Assembly (NCBI GenBank): GCA_905220665.1
Contig: CAJNAR010000159.1
Span: forward strand, 248,001-312,000
Reading direction: 5' to 3'
Length of the DNA: 64,000 bases
From: Albugo candida
Taxonomy: Eukaryota > Oomycota > Peronosporomycetes > Albuginales > Albuginaceae
In this document: positions 11,687 through 24,642 of the stretch, one piece after another
Layout: each line of letters starts with the position of its first letter
Numbering within the stretch: the first letter of the stretch is position 1
The notes under the pieces: model-generated
What the model was told of the DNA's origin: nothing
Databases searched by the model: none
Seen by the model: the letters and a program-made list of their open reading frames with translations, nothing else
Program-made: the position numbers and the translations under genes

Positions 11687-14600
11687 ATCTTTTATTGCAT
11701 TCACATTGTCAGGTGCTTTCCACGTCTCGTAAAAGCTCTGAATATTGTCCAGGAAATGGAATTTGTTTGAAAGACGCGGTAGGTCTTCTGAGCCGACATC
11801 CACGTGAATATTTTCTCTCTCTTCAGAACCTCCTTACTTTGTTTCCTATGTAACGCGCAATAGGCCGCCATACCCTGTGTAGTTCCGTTTTAACAGAGCA
11901 TGGTGTAAAATGCAGGATAAGCCATGACTTCGTTTATGTATTTTGACTTAGCAGCACACGGGACATCAAAAGAAAAAAAGCTTTTCTCATGCCAGCATGA
12001 TGACTGGGACCTTAGTAAGCAAGAAAGCAGAGAGTTTAAGAAGGCATGAAGGTTTTTGAAAGTTCTTTCGACGCTTCGTGCGATGGGTTAACGTCCTGAT
12101 GGTACTGATCGCAAACAATGCTACACGCAACCAGCTGAATACCTCAGAGTTGTCTCCCACCACAGGTCACAGGTTTAGAGGCGTCAATCTAGACGTAGGC
12201 CAGTCATGATTTGCGTGTATTAAGCAGAAAGGGAGTAGCTAATTTGTTGAAGCAGAACTCGCCCGATAGAGCAACCATTTGATTTTACCGAATGAAGAAT
12301 GGAATTGCTTCATATATCCTACCGTAGCCCTAGTATTTCATTGAGTGAACTCAAGTACTTAGCTGATTTCGATGAACCTCTACCGATATAATAGCGCTGA
12401 ATGTAAAGCATAAGCCATGTTATGATAGTCCTTCGAATTTGTGGCGAAGTTGATGCACATATTGTTTGGCGGCACGAGAGAATTCCCACCGCCAACACTA
12501 ATCTAGCTTATTTTCACGGCAGCGAAATAGCGTCACATTTATAGATTGAGTTGACTGTAGCGTAAACTCAATTGCAGCCGCTTCCAGATCACTTCAATAT
12601 TGTATGACCCGCAGAAATCTGAATATAACCCCTCAGGTTACGAATGCAGCTTCAAAGCACAACTTTTACATTTTCGAAAAGATGAGATACAGTATTTGTG
12701 CAAAAAGCATCCAAATTATATAGAATGCAGCCTGTCCCCGTTGCTTCTAGCCATATACACTCATGTTCCGAGGGTGGGGATGACGTTCGAGTAATAAGTG
12801 CATCTTCAACTTCTACCTGCTCTTACTTTGACAATTTAGCAGCCTGACCATCGGTACATGCAACTAACATAGTTCAACATCAAAACCAAGTAGTAGCAGT
12901 ACTGACATATGAAATGTCTATCAATCCACACAAGCGATGATACTAGAGAGATTGCTCCCAGGATTCAGCATCTCGAGCAAAATCGTACCTTATACGGACT
13001 GCTATTGGGAAGCTACAGAGCGGGTCGAAATTATCTAGGCTCTAGTATCCATGTCCGTCAAAGCTACATTTACAAGTGGAGTAAACAGAGTTAACTTAGT
13101 GAATCGGGTGCTCCCAAAGGTTGGGAATTATAGATACGTCCTCTGGATTGTCTTTTGAGGCTTACGAATCCATCGGCATAGCGCCTTTCGAACGCATTCT
13201 GGGCTAGAAACTAAGCTCAAATTATGAGGATTCAATACTCCAATCCGTCGTCGGGTCCAGAGCAACAACATGTATCAACGGTACTATGCAGAGACGTTCA
13301 GTCGGTGAATAGAAATCATTGGAACTTTGCTATCTCGCAGAACTTGTTTAAGATCACCTCAATAACAAGATATTAATTCAATCCGCAGGTCACCACTTCG
13401 TAGGGGAAGGGAATTCTACAGAAGTAATCAAAAGGTAGACTCCCTTATACGGATATGGCGCCCTGACGAAATCCTGGACGGTGATATTATTATTCACGCC
13501 AGATTATTTTTTCACCCAACATGGCGTATACTTCACCTACCGCAATTCAACAGCGCTTGATTAATCTCTAGTCTGCACCTATGCTCGCAAGGCTTGCTCC
13601 CTTAGATCCTTTGAAGTCAATAGAAGTTGCTACGCCCACATTAGTGATAACGTTTTGCTCATTTGGATTTTTCGATGTATATAATTGAAGTTTTTTCTTA
13701 AATTGCAATCTCAAAGCTTGTCCTTCTGACTCTACGAATGATGGAACCAGTCAACGCATTGGCATGTTTTTCTCTACTTCACGCCATTGGTACTTATTGA
13801 CAAACTTTTGCTGAAAGCCTGCTGATAATCTACATCTTTGCGAACAAGGTAGCACGTTGTGTCTTCCAGTGGACAGAAATTGAGAGCACTTTTTTTATTT
13901 ATCTCACTAAGCGAAAATTCTTGGTCATTAATTATGACTACAGGACGAAAGTTTTGCCCTACAAATTTCATCAACGAGAAGTAATTGGGTAGAAATGCCT
14001 GGTCGTAATGTTACAAAATGCACAGGCTAAATATCTATGATCGCATTCGACTCTTGAAGTCAGGCCGAAGATTCCATCAGAATCATTGCTTGCAGCTTTC
14101 TGTAGAAGCAGGTTAAGCGAGATTGACACATTCATTTTACTGTCATCCCTCAAGGCAAAGGCATTTTCAAATTGTCCGATTTATACGCGACATAACCAGC
14201 AAAACATCGGCCAAAGCAAATTTATCGAGAATAGAGTGAGATTGTAGGCGTGAATACTGTGTAGCCTTTATCATGTTACCGTGTCATCGGTAGCTTCTTA
14301 GTTAATGAAAAAATTTGCAATAACCTCCTCTTTGATTTCATCGATGCAGATAGAGAGATTGCGATATATTGTGGCAATGGTAACTCCTTCACAAACGCAT
14401 AAAGTCTACCCACCGATAAAAATCGTTACAAGATAAAAGGGATGTTTCTCTGTACCGAAACGCAATTTCATATCGAGACGCGCCCGCTGTTCGGATTAAC
14501 TTCAAACAATCCCTTTCCAAGTTTCATAAATTTTGCTCTACAGCACAGAAAATCGCCTCTGACTGTACTTCGTAATGATTTAGAATACAGTGGCGTTCTT

Positions 14601-15691
14601 GTATCGTCTTTCTTAAAGTGTTTATTGCGAAGTCTAAACATGTATATTCGTGCTGAATCCAGTATATCGGTTCTTCAGATGGTTTGAAGATGCACAGCTC
14701 TTACCCTTTTGCTTCACCCCAAGCTCTATCTATAAATGCATAAGTTATGTGGCTCCTTTTTTCTCTATATCCGCAGTTATGTAGAGTGTCGTAGTCGTAT
14801 TTCCATTGTGAGCGCACCTATCGAACTCCAAGTATGACATGCTATTTCAGACGTATGCGGAATTACGTTCTAATTACTAGTCGGTATCGCACGTCTATTC
14901 CGAATGATCACTTTGTCGATCAGGTGGTTGCAGGATAATACGGAAAGATACTGTCTACAACCAAGCTTTCACGATGATTTTTTGTAAATTGTTCGTTAAC
15001 GACACCGGGCCATGCTTTTCTGTCAATTTCTACTTGATAATACGTGCATGTATATGTGGTTATAGACAAGTCGCTTCTAGCAATCCGTCGGCAAAGGAGA
15101 GTACACTGCACACTGCGTAGAACTGCTTGTTTCCGAATATTTATCGATCGTATGTGGCATGTAAAGGTTTGGAAATCTACAGTTGCTGCAACAGATCGCT
15201 GTTAATGACAACATCCACACAAGTCCGGATGCTCAAAGATGTACTATTATTGGGACAGATTTATCAATTGATACCTCGTTTGTTTGGGCCCAACTGCTAA
15301 TTCGAATGAGCACACGAAAGAGGGCACCTCAGACTGTGAGGGTTAGCTTTGATGAGAGAATCAAAATATTGATACGTGATTAATAACATTTTTGCTTGCA
15401 AGCTCGTAAAGGCGTCGGTCGAAACAGGTCATAGAGTCATATGATTTTGAGGTTTTTACGTGAAGTAGGACCATGCAGACAAGGGCATTGTACTTTCGTA
15501 ATTAATGTGCACGATTCACCCATTAAAAGTAAAAAAAACATGCTCGCATGGTAGTAAACGAAAGGACACATGAGAACGAGTGCTGAACACTGAGCGTTGA
15601 GGATATTTTTGTCACGCTATTTCTCTGATCTGCTCCCAAAAAAACATTGACCGCAGAACTTGTGATTCTCATACGGACAAATTGATTTGGA
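11687..15691. other. Gene-poor region, possible retroelement remnant near 13.1 kb
   Basis: Four kilobases without a supportable gene. Around 13130-13210 two adjacent frames read NYRYVLWIVF and then EAYESIGIAPFERILG. By eye this recalls the C-terminal integrase segment of Gypsy elements (a YxxSxGxSPFxxxxG-like pattern), so a badly decayed retrotransposon is possible. Two adjoining minus-strand ORFs (13774-13974 and 13971-14153) might be pieces of one frame but carry no motif. Confidence 0.35.
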
Positions 15692-17338
15692 ATGGTACGG
15701 ATGAAAGTAGAGATACAAAGAGATGCTTGGAATAATGAGGACTCCAACAACAATAATTTGGATCAGCATGATGTCTCCCAAGTAACAACTCGTCATGAAT
15801 CTAATATGCAAAAAGTAGAGCCCTTATTGATACACGACGGAAAACGGGCATCGATTATTACTTCTGACATATGTGAAGCGACGCAAACTCCTTGGACACC
15901 AAAAGCATTGGGACGCGCCAAAAGTGCGTTTATTTACAAGGTAGGTGTAGGAAAATAGTGAATTGATGCTGTTCACATAACTTTTTTGTTTCAGCAATGC
16001 TTGAATGACACGCTGTTGATAATGGAACGAAATATTCTCTTCTTTGCGGACTGGACACCATACTTTGTATCGCTGCAGCAAAAGCATCTGGTGCTATATA
16101 CAAGTCGAGAAAAATGGGAGCAGGGATTGAGTCCGGACAAGGTATCTATGATATAAGCATGTGATATTTCGTCTTGATTGTCATATCTTACGGGCAGGTT
16201 GTGAAGCTTACCAAAGCTATGATGCTGGGAGATATGAAAGTTGAAAATTCAGCTGAGGATCGAAATAACAACAACAACACCGGAAGGCTTTTCCGTCGTA
16301 GAATTTTAGAGGTTGACAACATGGATGAGGTAAATGATTATTATCCACAACGTTACAACATTCTGATTGTTTGTTGTTGGGCTCGCATAGTGGGTCAATT
16401 TGGAGCTTCAGCAAGGATTGGTTATAGGTGGCGGTAGCAATGTCGATGCCACTTATAATAATAATCCAAAAGCCAGTACGCATTGTGTCCTCGAGTTTGC
16501 CACAACCAATCAAAATACTTTCGAATTATGGACAAAGGCAATTCGGCGTGTGCTGCAGGCGCAAATTGTTTTTTCAGATAATGAAGTGATACAGAAGTAT
16601 GACAACAATGAAAAGCGCGTTCATGATACAGATTCATGGGTATCGCCAGGACGAGATTCAAGACTATCTTTGCATCAAAGCGAAATATGGTGTCAACGTG
16701 TCTTATCCGAAGATCGAGATAAGGCAGAATCGGAGATGCGTCGTATTGTCGCTATGGAGAAGCTTATAAGTCAGGTCACAAGTCCAAGAATGGCGTTGTT
16801 AGTGTATGAAAAAGTCAGTAGGGTTCACGAGCTTTTCATCGCTAACAGTAGAAGAGAAATCGAACGTTTGGATGGACGACAATCGCCAATATCCTCTAAA
16901 ATTCTCAATTTTTTTGCGGATCATTTGAAGCGAAAGTATTCCGTTTTTCTCAATTTGGCATTAGCCTACGGAAATCATGAAGAACAAATTCGGCAAGCTC
17001 ATGAGACCATGTGCCGTGAGAATGCATCTATTGATTCAGGCATTGGTGGAGGAGATGGAGAAATTCCTCGTGCTGTCGCATCTTATGGTTTCGAAGACGA
17101 AGAAAGCATTGAATTATACGAAAAATACCGAGATGCAGCACAAAATTATTATCGAATGAATTATGGTGAATCTGCGACGGCTGAAGAAGAGGATGCTGTG
17201 ATGCATCTACCTGTCATGTTGCAAGTTTCAATCATTCGTAAGGACGAAGAGGAGAGGCGAGCAATGTCATCGATACTGAGGACCGTTAAACAGCGACTCC
17301 AGGACCATAGCAGAACACAAGAAAATGAGACACACTGA
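15692..17338 (+). CDS. PH-domain protein
   Basis: Four exons, 15692-15940, 15995-16141, 16198-16329 and 16391-17338 (1476 nt, 491 aa), with introns of 54, 56 and 61 nt. Exons 2-4 encode a pleckstrin-homology fold. First strand: ILFFADWTPYFVSLQQKHLVLY. An acidic Asn-rich insert (NNNNN) follows. The last strands give THCVLEFATTN, and the C-terminal helix holds the typical Trp in TFELWTKAIRRV. The rest (about residues 250-491) is a mostly helical region (EIWCQRVLSEDRDKAESEMR, IRQAHETM) ending in an Arg/Lys-rich tail. PH domains bind phosphoinositides or protein partners, so a membrane-proximal adaptor role is likely but unproven. The C-terminal region has no recognised family. Confidence 0.8.
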
Positions 17339-17764
17339 TGACAAAAATCGAGCCATATACTACTAGCAAATGATTGCAAGCTGATCCGAAGGAAAAAATC
17401 CCCTTTCGTACTCTTTATTGGATGGCGAAGTATATAGTCATTAGTGTTGCACATATGCTTAATGGTATGCACAGTGTTCTTCTTGCTTTACTGAATTAGT
17501 TTCTTGGCATATCACTCCATGAGAAACGTACAAGACTAGGACCCGGCCTGAGATACAATATTTCGAGTCAGCATCTTCGTATTTACAGCATCATTACCGT
17601 TGCACTTGAAAGACCGTTATCTCATCTGATTCATTGGATAGCCAAGAATCATTAGACCAGAGATCCCTACATCTATCGTGAAACGCATTTAGATTTTGTT
17701 TTTGCTTTGCTTCGGGTCGTACTTAAATGAGATTCGCGACGATCGACCACATCATTCGGAAGAA
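17339..17764. other. Short intergenic spacer
   Basis: 426 bp between the PH-domain gene and the PYROXD2-like gene, both on the plus strand. It presumably holds the terminator of one and the promoter of the other. Nothing else is seen. Confidence 0.5.
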
Positions 17765-20043
17765 ATGGTATCTTTCTACTATCTGACCATTTTGGATGCT
17801 ATTACTGCGCTTTACAGGGATGCGGTGATAATTGGGGGAGGTCACAATGGACTGGTGGCAGCAGCTTATCTGGCTAAAGTCAGGATTTTTCTTAATTTGA
17901 ACGTTACGAGTTTACTATGAGACGCAATGGTAGGCAGGCAAACAAGTTTGTGTTCTGGAAAAACGCCATGTTATCGGAGGAGCAGCGGTCACCGAAGAAA
18001 TTTTTCCAGGATTCTTATTCTCGCGCGCTTCCTATGTCTTCAGTTTGTTCAGACCCGACATTATCGAATACCTTGAACTGAAGCGCCGTGGACTTCATAT
18101 ATACTCACGCGATCCAGGGTCATTCACACCAACTCTCAATCAGAAATCTCTTCTTCTGTGGTCAGATATGGAAAAGACACAACAAAGCATAGGACAATTT
18201 TCCAAAGCAGATGCACTCATGTATCCAAAGTACATTAAGGATTTGGAGGTGTGCACCGTCTGAAATCGAGTTTTTGTTTCGACTTTGACAATCACAACTT
18301 TACAGTTTTTGGTGCAAAACTTCATCCCTATGCTAGACGAGGTTGAGTGGATTCATCTTGTCCTTTGTATCAGCTAATGATTTTATTATGGTTCCCAGAT
18401 CCCACCGGATGCTAGCGTTCTTTTCGACTCCGGTGCAACCGTGAGGTACTTCGCATAATGGTTCATGTCATCAATAATGATAAATGACAAAAGCTTACCT
18501 ATTGAAGGAGACGATTGGAAGCCATTCGAGCCATCTGGAATCTTAGTTGCCATGTCCGGAAAATGAGAGGTGAAATTGGAACCTTTCTAGAGTTTTTGAC
18601 CGCGCCTGCGACGAAAATTCTCAATCGATACTTTGAGTCCGAGATATTGAAAACGACTCTTGCAACGGATGCAACAATTGGAGCAGCGGTACTAAGAACG
18701 GGTACCAACCTAGCTTCAGGCTGAGAAAATTCTCCATTTCCAGATCTCTCCTTCAACCCCCGGTTCGGCATATATTTTGTTCCATCATGTCATGGGTGAG
18801 GTCAATGGTGTGAAAGGAGCTTGGGGTTATGTAAAAGGAGGTATGGGTCAAATATCAACAGTGATTGCTGAATCAGCACAAGAAGCTGGAGCGGAAATTG
18901 TGGTCAATGCTGATGCTCAACGCATAATGACCATGGAGGGCAAGGTTTCTGGTGTGTGTTTGAATGATGGAAGTGTCATTCATTGCGACTGCGTCCTCTC
19001 AAATGCCGACCCTGGAAGCACAATGTTAGGTCTTATACAGGATCACGAGCTTCCCATCGACGTTCGTAGTCATTTTATGCGATCATGGCAATGTGAGCCA
19101 GCATCCACAAAAGTGAGCTAATACTTCTATCCGAAAAGAGTCTCAACTAATTCAAATCAAATGGCGTAGATAAATGTGGCTCTCGACAGACTTCCGGACT
19201 TTACGTGTCGACCAAACGGTAGTGAAGAAGTATCTCCTCTCCCGCACCATTCCGCCACAATACATTTTGAAGATACACTTCAACAAGTAAATTCATTCCA
19301 CTAGAAAATCAACCACTGCTACTATTTCTCTAGCTTGAGGATGCCTTCATGGACTACAAGCGAGGTTCAGCTTCTTCTCGTCCGATTATCGAAATGGTGA
19401 TACCATCATCGGTTGATTCGAGCATTTCACCCCCAGGTCTCTCTTTGATTGAACCTTGGCAGAATAGCGTTTTCGACATTGTTCTGGAACAGGAAAGCAT
19501 GTTGCTCTGCTTTTTGTGCAATACACGCCATACAAACCTCAAGTGAGTAATGCATACGTGGCCAGAGATCAACCTGCTCACGAAAAAGCGTACAGGAGGG
19601 CGCTTGGAATGCAAGTACTCGAGAGAACTTCGCACGGAAGGTGTTCAATGTCATTGATCAATACGCACCTGGGTTCTCTCAGTCAATTATAAATTACGAA
19701 ATATTGACGGTATGTAGATATCTGTTCCTGCAGCAATACAGAAGGTAATGCATGGCGCAGCCACCAGATCTAGAAGAAGTCTTCTCTTTGCCGAGAGGCA
19801 ACATTTTTCATGGTTCGATGGGCTTGGATCAGGTACGTGCTTTCATTCTTCGACGACACAAAATGTCACACTGATTCGATTCTAAACAAGCTCTTCTGGC
19901 TACGACCTATGAAAGGAATGTCTGACTACCGAACATGTATTCGCGGCTTGTACCTTTGCTCAGCTGGCACTCATCCAGGAGGTGGAGTGATGGGGGCTTG
20001 TGGTCGTAATGCCGCTATGGCGTGCCTGAGAGATATGTGCTGA
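17765..20043 (+). CDS. PYROXD2: PYROXD2-like FAD oxidoreductase, 12 exons
   Basis: My model has exons 17765-17878, 17934-18248, 18306-18341, 18399-18445, 18508-18688, 18744-19112, 19170-19286, 19334-19436, 19493-19542, 19596-19709, 19761-19832 and 19891-20043 (1671 nt, 556 aa; human protein about 581). Introns are 47-62 nt. The FAD Rossmann motif [20 protein letters not shown] is at the N-terminus, followed by [19 protein letters not shown] and [10 protein letters not shown]. Later come [38 protein letters not shown] and the C-terminal FAD-closing [20 protein letters not shown]. The best match is PYROXD2, a mitochondrial-matrix relative of carotenoid phytoene desaturases; a true phytoene desaturase is less likely. 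The exact N-terminus is uncertain: ATG 17765 gives a short hydrophobic leader, and an acceptor-like TTTACAG just before DAVIIG allows an upstream exon. The 3' end converges on the kinase gene, 131 bp away. Confidence 0.92.
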
Positions 20044-20174
20044 TTCTTTGACGTGTAAATCGATTCATTGAAGCCCATGAGTCTATATAACATTGAGAGC
20101 TGCATGATTGTGCGCAGTACCATTCAACTTGCTTAAATGTACAGTCTATTTTTTATTCATCCTAATTGACACCA

Positions 20175-22780
20175 TTACATCTCACTTGATAAAGCTTGGA
20201 CCTGAACACTTCTGCGACCAGTAAACGCTGAATCTAGTATGTCGTCTTCGTCCACCAGGAACGAGTTCGTTGTATCACTGACATAACTAAATTTGCCAAA
20301 GTCGTTGTCGCTTGTCGCATTGGTAGTATTGCGTCGCGCACGAGCCGTTCGTGTGCTTTTCCAGCTTAGAAACATGTTGAAAATATTGCCACTTGAATCT
20401 GCACGAGACGCAAGATATTTATCGAAATTCATAGATGCAGATCGAGATCGTTCATGCTCTAAAGAGACTGGAGTTGGTACCCAAGGCGGCTGAATTTTCT
20501 TCTTCAAAATCCAGTCCCACTTGATATCTCGGAAAAAAGGATGGGTCAAAATTTCACTAGTTTGACGTGCTCCAAGCCTTTTCGTCGGGTCCTTTTCCAG
20601 CAAACCCATAATGAGATCGCGTGCGTCAGAAGGCATGGTGCATTTGGTCGGAAATTTGACAGGGTCCTTCTCAATGAGTTTGTACAAAACCGACACATTC
20701 AAATGATGAAATGGTCGTTTTGCAAGCAACATTTCATAGATTAAGATTCCCAGACACCACCAGTCGACAGCTTTTCCATAGTCTCGAGTTCGCTTTGGTT
20801 TCAGTAACTCTGGAGCTGTATACGCGGGAGACCCTGCCATCGTTCGAGCTCCGGTCAATAGACTCACGCTTGTCTTAGATAGCCCAAAATCGACCAATGC
20901 AATGTTGCCAAACTCATCCAGCATTATGTTATCTGGCTTCAAATCACTGTGACATCAAGCAGCATATGTTAGCTACATACAGAAGTGATTTTGAAAAGAG
21001 GACTGACCGATAGACAATATCACAAGCGTGTAAATGACACAGAGCTAACACAATTTGCGCTGCGTAAAATCGAACGCGTGAAAGTTCCAAAGGTATTTTA
21101 ATACGATGTTCCTTGTTGTTTGAGAATCGATTCATGTGCGTGTACAAGCTTCCACCTGGATAATACTCCATCCCCAAAAATACTCTTGAATTGCTCTGAA
21201 ACGCGAATCTGTAGTGAGAAGTGTATTCGATCAGATCCGTGCGGTTGTAGACAGAAGGAGAGACTGATACCTTAATGGAGCAATAAACGGATGATGAACG
21301 TCACGTAATATCCGCATTTCCGTTTTCGTTCTCAATTTGTCATAAGAGGACATGGAATCTTTTTCCAATACCTTTACTGCGAATATTTGTCCAGTATTCT
21401 TGCGTGCAGCAAGTACAACGGTTCCGAAAGTTCCTTTTCCTAAAACTCGGTTGACGTGAAAATGTTGGATAGAGAGAGAAAGCACTCTTTTAGATGCCGA
21501 AGCTTGTTGTTGTCGATCCAATTTTGGGGCTTTTTTCACAGAGTCAACGACTTTGAAAGCATTGAAATCCACTTCAATTTGCATAAACATACTAACCACT
21601 CGACCACCAGGGCTGATTTCTATCTCATCACGTGTGTTGAAAACAAACTCACGACGAAGAGTTTTGTTCCAAATCCGTCCTGACGCGATCACTTGTAATG
21701 TATTAGGCTGTTTCGTAGTTAAACACCGGCTCACTGTGAAATTTCTGAATTGTACATGTTTGTAGAGACCCAGCACAACGTCCACAATTCCTTCCCGACC
21801 ATGAAACACACATGATGGTAGAAATTCGCACGGATATCGCAAAGTTAAAACAATATCTGTAGAGCATAACGGGAATAGGGCCAAAAAGCCATTGGAGGAA
21901 GTAACATCCGCATACAAAGTACTCCAGCATGCGTAGAACTGCTTTGTGACGTTCATATTTCTTGTTTTCAGGTCACCAGAGCTACGCACTGTCTGAGCCA
22001 ATAAAGAACCACTCGTAAGCTATGAATAAAAGAATTTGTGACTGTCTACTCATTAATGAAAACGTAAGGAGCTCTTACTGAAGTTTTCTGTCCAGTTGAG
22101 TTTGCTACGGCTTGACTAATCATGCGTATCCAAAGATCTGACTCGATAGTACTGGACGTTTGTATGGAAAACACTTTATTGACCGTCGTGCTGACCAAGA
22201 CCCCATTGGTTCGACTTTCGTCTCGTTCAGCACCGGTCACTGTCACCCGACCTCGATAACGCTCTGTGTCGGCCATTGCAATTTCTTTGGAGGAGTAATC
22301 TACACAACAATCGCCTGTGAGCTGTGTTATAACTGATTGAAGATGAGCTACGTTACATGAGAAGCATGTTCCAGATAAGACTGCGTAGCGATAGCGCCAA
22401 GAGCGCACAACATGGCCCTGTTTCCATATGTATCCTTCCCAATCTGTCTCGAATAGATCTTCAAACGTGTGACTGACTTCGGGAGAAACACTGATACGTT
22501 GACCCATGTTTGGTATCAAGCCTGTGTCCGTGCCAGTTTCGAGAGAATAGCTGTCACCCATGCTATCTCGATCTTTAGTGAACATTGTCGAGCTCGTACG
22601 TGATACAAAGGCTGCGTTGTACAATCCTGAAGCATTACTACAGCTATTCATACTATGCTTTTGAGAAATTTGACGCTCTCGCTCCCGTTCACCCATTGCT
22701 ACTGCATCTGCATCGGAAAATAAAGTGATCCCTTGCGATTTTTTCCGGTGGCGTTCTGGCATAGCGCTTGTTATGGACAC
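20175..22780 (-). CDS. AGC protein kinase with N-terminal PH and NTF2-like region
   Basis: Exons 22079-22780, 21271-22019, 21008-21208 and 20175-20946 (2424 nt, 807 aa). Order: a Ser-rich N-terminus; a PH domain (about residues 110-230, WEGYIWKQGHVVRSWRYRY.. to LWIRMISQAV); a region resembling an NTF2/SnoaL-like alpha-beta cone (FYACWSTLYADV.. VFHGREGIVDVV..); then a full kinase domain. Kinase landmarks are GKGTFGTVVLA (P-loop), AVKVLEK (catalytic Lys), FAFQSNSRVFLGMEYYPGG, VYRDLKPDN (catalytic loop), DFGLSK, activation loop TMAGSPAYTAPE with a T-loop Thr, and VDWWCLGILIYEML. A C-terminal FGKFSY fits the AGC hydrophobic motif FxxF(S/T)(F/Y). All catalytic residues are present. PH plus AGC kinase recalls AKT/PKB and stramenopile PH-kinases, so phosphoinositide-controlled signalling is likely. 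The NTF2-like insertion is unusual and judged only by eye. Confidence 0.9.
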
Positions 22781-23702
22781 TTATCACGATAACTCTGAAC
22801 TACCGCGTGGTGTACGATTAGCACCAGAAGAGTAGTACAGAGGCGACGCGGCAAAGAGTTATCGAGAAGTCTAAGAGACTGGCGAAATGGAAAATAAAGA
22901 GACTGCTTGAGACAAACATAACGTCCTCTCTAAAACATAAATTTAGAACTCTCGACTCATAAAAAGACGGTCCAGACCCTATCACAGTGATGCCTATCAA
23001 TACGATCATTTATTTTCTCTGCGTATGCGAAGGGTTAGGCAGAGTTCGATTTTGTCATCTGCGGACTGGGTAGTATCACTAAACGAAACGATCTGATCAC
23101 TAATTCCAATTTTATGTATTGTAAAAGTGGGACTATCCTCGCGCCGTATGTGACAGAGTTTGGATTCTGTAAGGAGTGCGTCTATTACAGAGGCTTGACG
23201 CTCAATTACAAGTCAATAGGTTTATCTTTAAAGCCATACATTACGTAGTCACTATGATCGATGGGTGTTTTGTGTCTGCTGTAGTCAGTATCTATATGTA
23301 TGACATTGATGTGCAGCACTGATGTACGCGAGGAAGCATCGTTTGAAGATCTACTCACTCAGCATACACTTCGGGCGTGAACATACACTATTTATATATA
23401 TACTTGGTCAGCTCTTGCAAACATTTATCGGTTTTGCTCCCAAATACTCACAAGTGAAGGCTATGTCAATCTGGTATTATGTCCATTTCAGAGTGGACAG
23501 GTGGAGATTGATTCGGCCTTATGATTGCTCGTTGACTCGTTGAACAGCAGGATGTATTTTACTCACGTTGACCTCCAGAATTTTGTCAGAGACGATTGAC
23601 AGGACTTTACATCAATCAACACTCATGCAAATTGCTTATAGAACCCGATTCTACGAATTCTACTAAAATATGAACTGAAACAAAAGGAGCATATTTCAAA
23701 CA
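22781..23702. other. Intergenic, upstream of kinase gene
   Basis: About 0.9 kb between the start of the kinase gene and the stop of the bL25 gene, both on the minus strand. It includes an AT-rich run near 23391-23402. No gene is recognised. Confidence 0.5.
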
Positions 23703-24540
23703 TTAAAAGATATCGTTCCAAATGTCAATTTCATCATCATCTTTCTTCTCAATAACCTCTTCCAGCTCCTCTTCATCATCTTCAAGTACTTCTGGTAATG
23801 CTTGAATACGTCGGCCCTTGATATTGGCCAGCAAAGTCCCTGCAGGCACTGCAGGTACAATACCATCGGGAAAAGAGATTGTTTCCAGGAAGAACTTTGA
23901 GTCAACGTCTAGACCATTGACATCGATTTCCAGGGTTTTCGGGACTTGATCTGTATTTACGTAACATTCTACTTCGTGGCAAATGTGATTGATGTAGCCT
24001 CCACGTTTCAAACCTGGACTACCTTCCTCATTTATGTAAGTAATCGGGATGGAAACTTTCCTGCCATGTTTGTACCGAATGAAGTTCACCGTTAGTGGAA
24101 GATCTGTGACTACATTAGCAATGAGCTAAATCAAAACAGTTGATATCGCGATGTACGATCTATTGCGAACCTGGATGAAACTGTACATCACGCATAATCG
24201 CCAAGACAGGAGGCTGATCTTCAACTTGCACTTTGAAAACCTGGTTATCAATGGATGTCCATAATTTGCGATGCAATCGATCGAACAAAGTCTTCTTTAA
24301 AGAGATCAGCACCTTGTTATCATCACCATCCATTCCTTCTCCATAAAGGATACCAGGTAGCATGCCCTTTTGACGTAATTTACGAGATGCACGTGACCCA
24401 TCCTGTGTACGGATATCAAGTGGGAGAACAAGCGTTTTGGTGATATCTTTTGCGGCTTCTTGATGAAACGGTGCAACAAAACGTGCAAACCTGTGGAAAT
24501 AATCAAGACAAACTCTTCGCTGTCTATGGTTGGCTAACAT
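23703..24540 (-). CDS. MRPL25: Mitochondrial ribosomal protein bL25 (TL5/CTC type)
   Basis: Two exons, 24171-24540 and 23703-24109 (777 nt, 258 aa), with a 61-nt intron. Splicing restores RDVQFHP-VTDLPLTVNF, the family's conserved RDVQxHPVxxxxxHxDF-like block. Other landmarks are ASRKLRQKGMLPGILYGEG (N-terminal 5S-rRNA-binding fold), the GGYINHICHEVECYVNTDQ segment and VPKTLEIDVNGLDV of the C-terminal CTC domain. The tail is acidic (EDDEEELEEVIEKKDDDEID). The first 30 or so residues (MLANHRQRRVCLDYFHRFAR) are basic and free of acidic residues except one, fitting a mitochondrial targeting peptide. bL25 binds 5S rRNA or stabilises the large subunit in bacteria, and this is probably the organellar version. 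It lies head-to-tail with CPSF2, 102 bp away. Confidence 0.9.
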
Positions 24541-24642
24541 TTTAATGTCGCCGATACATAAATCGATATTTTACAGAATGATAAGAGAAAGCGCAAAATA
24601 AATGAGCTTACAACATGTATATTTCATAAGTGGCCTCAATTT

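Noticed and set aside
11533..11853. 106-codon plus-strand ORF with an RxLR-like look (RRELR)
   Set aside because: No signal peptide, the motif is not RxLR, and much of the ORF is the right terminal inverted repeat of the 10.5-11.7 kb element.
13774..14153. Two abutting minus-strand ORFs that could be one broken gene
   Set aside because: No motif, and no splice pair that clearly joins them. Mentioned only in the region note.
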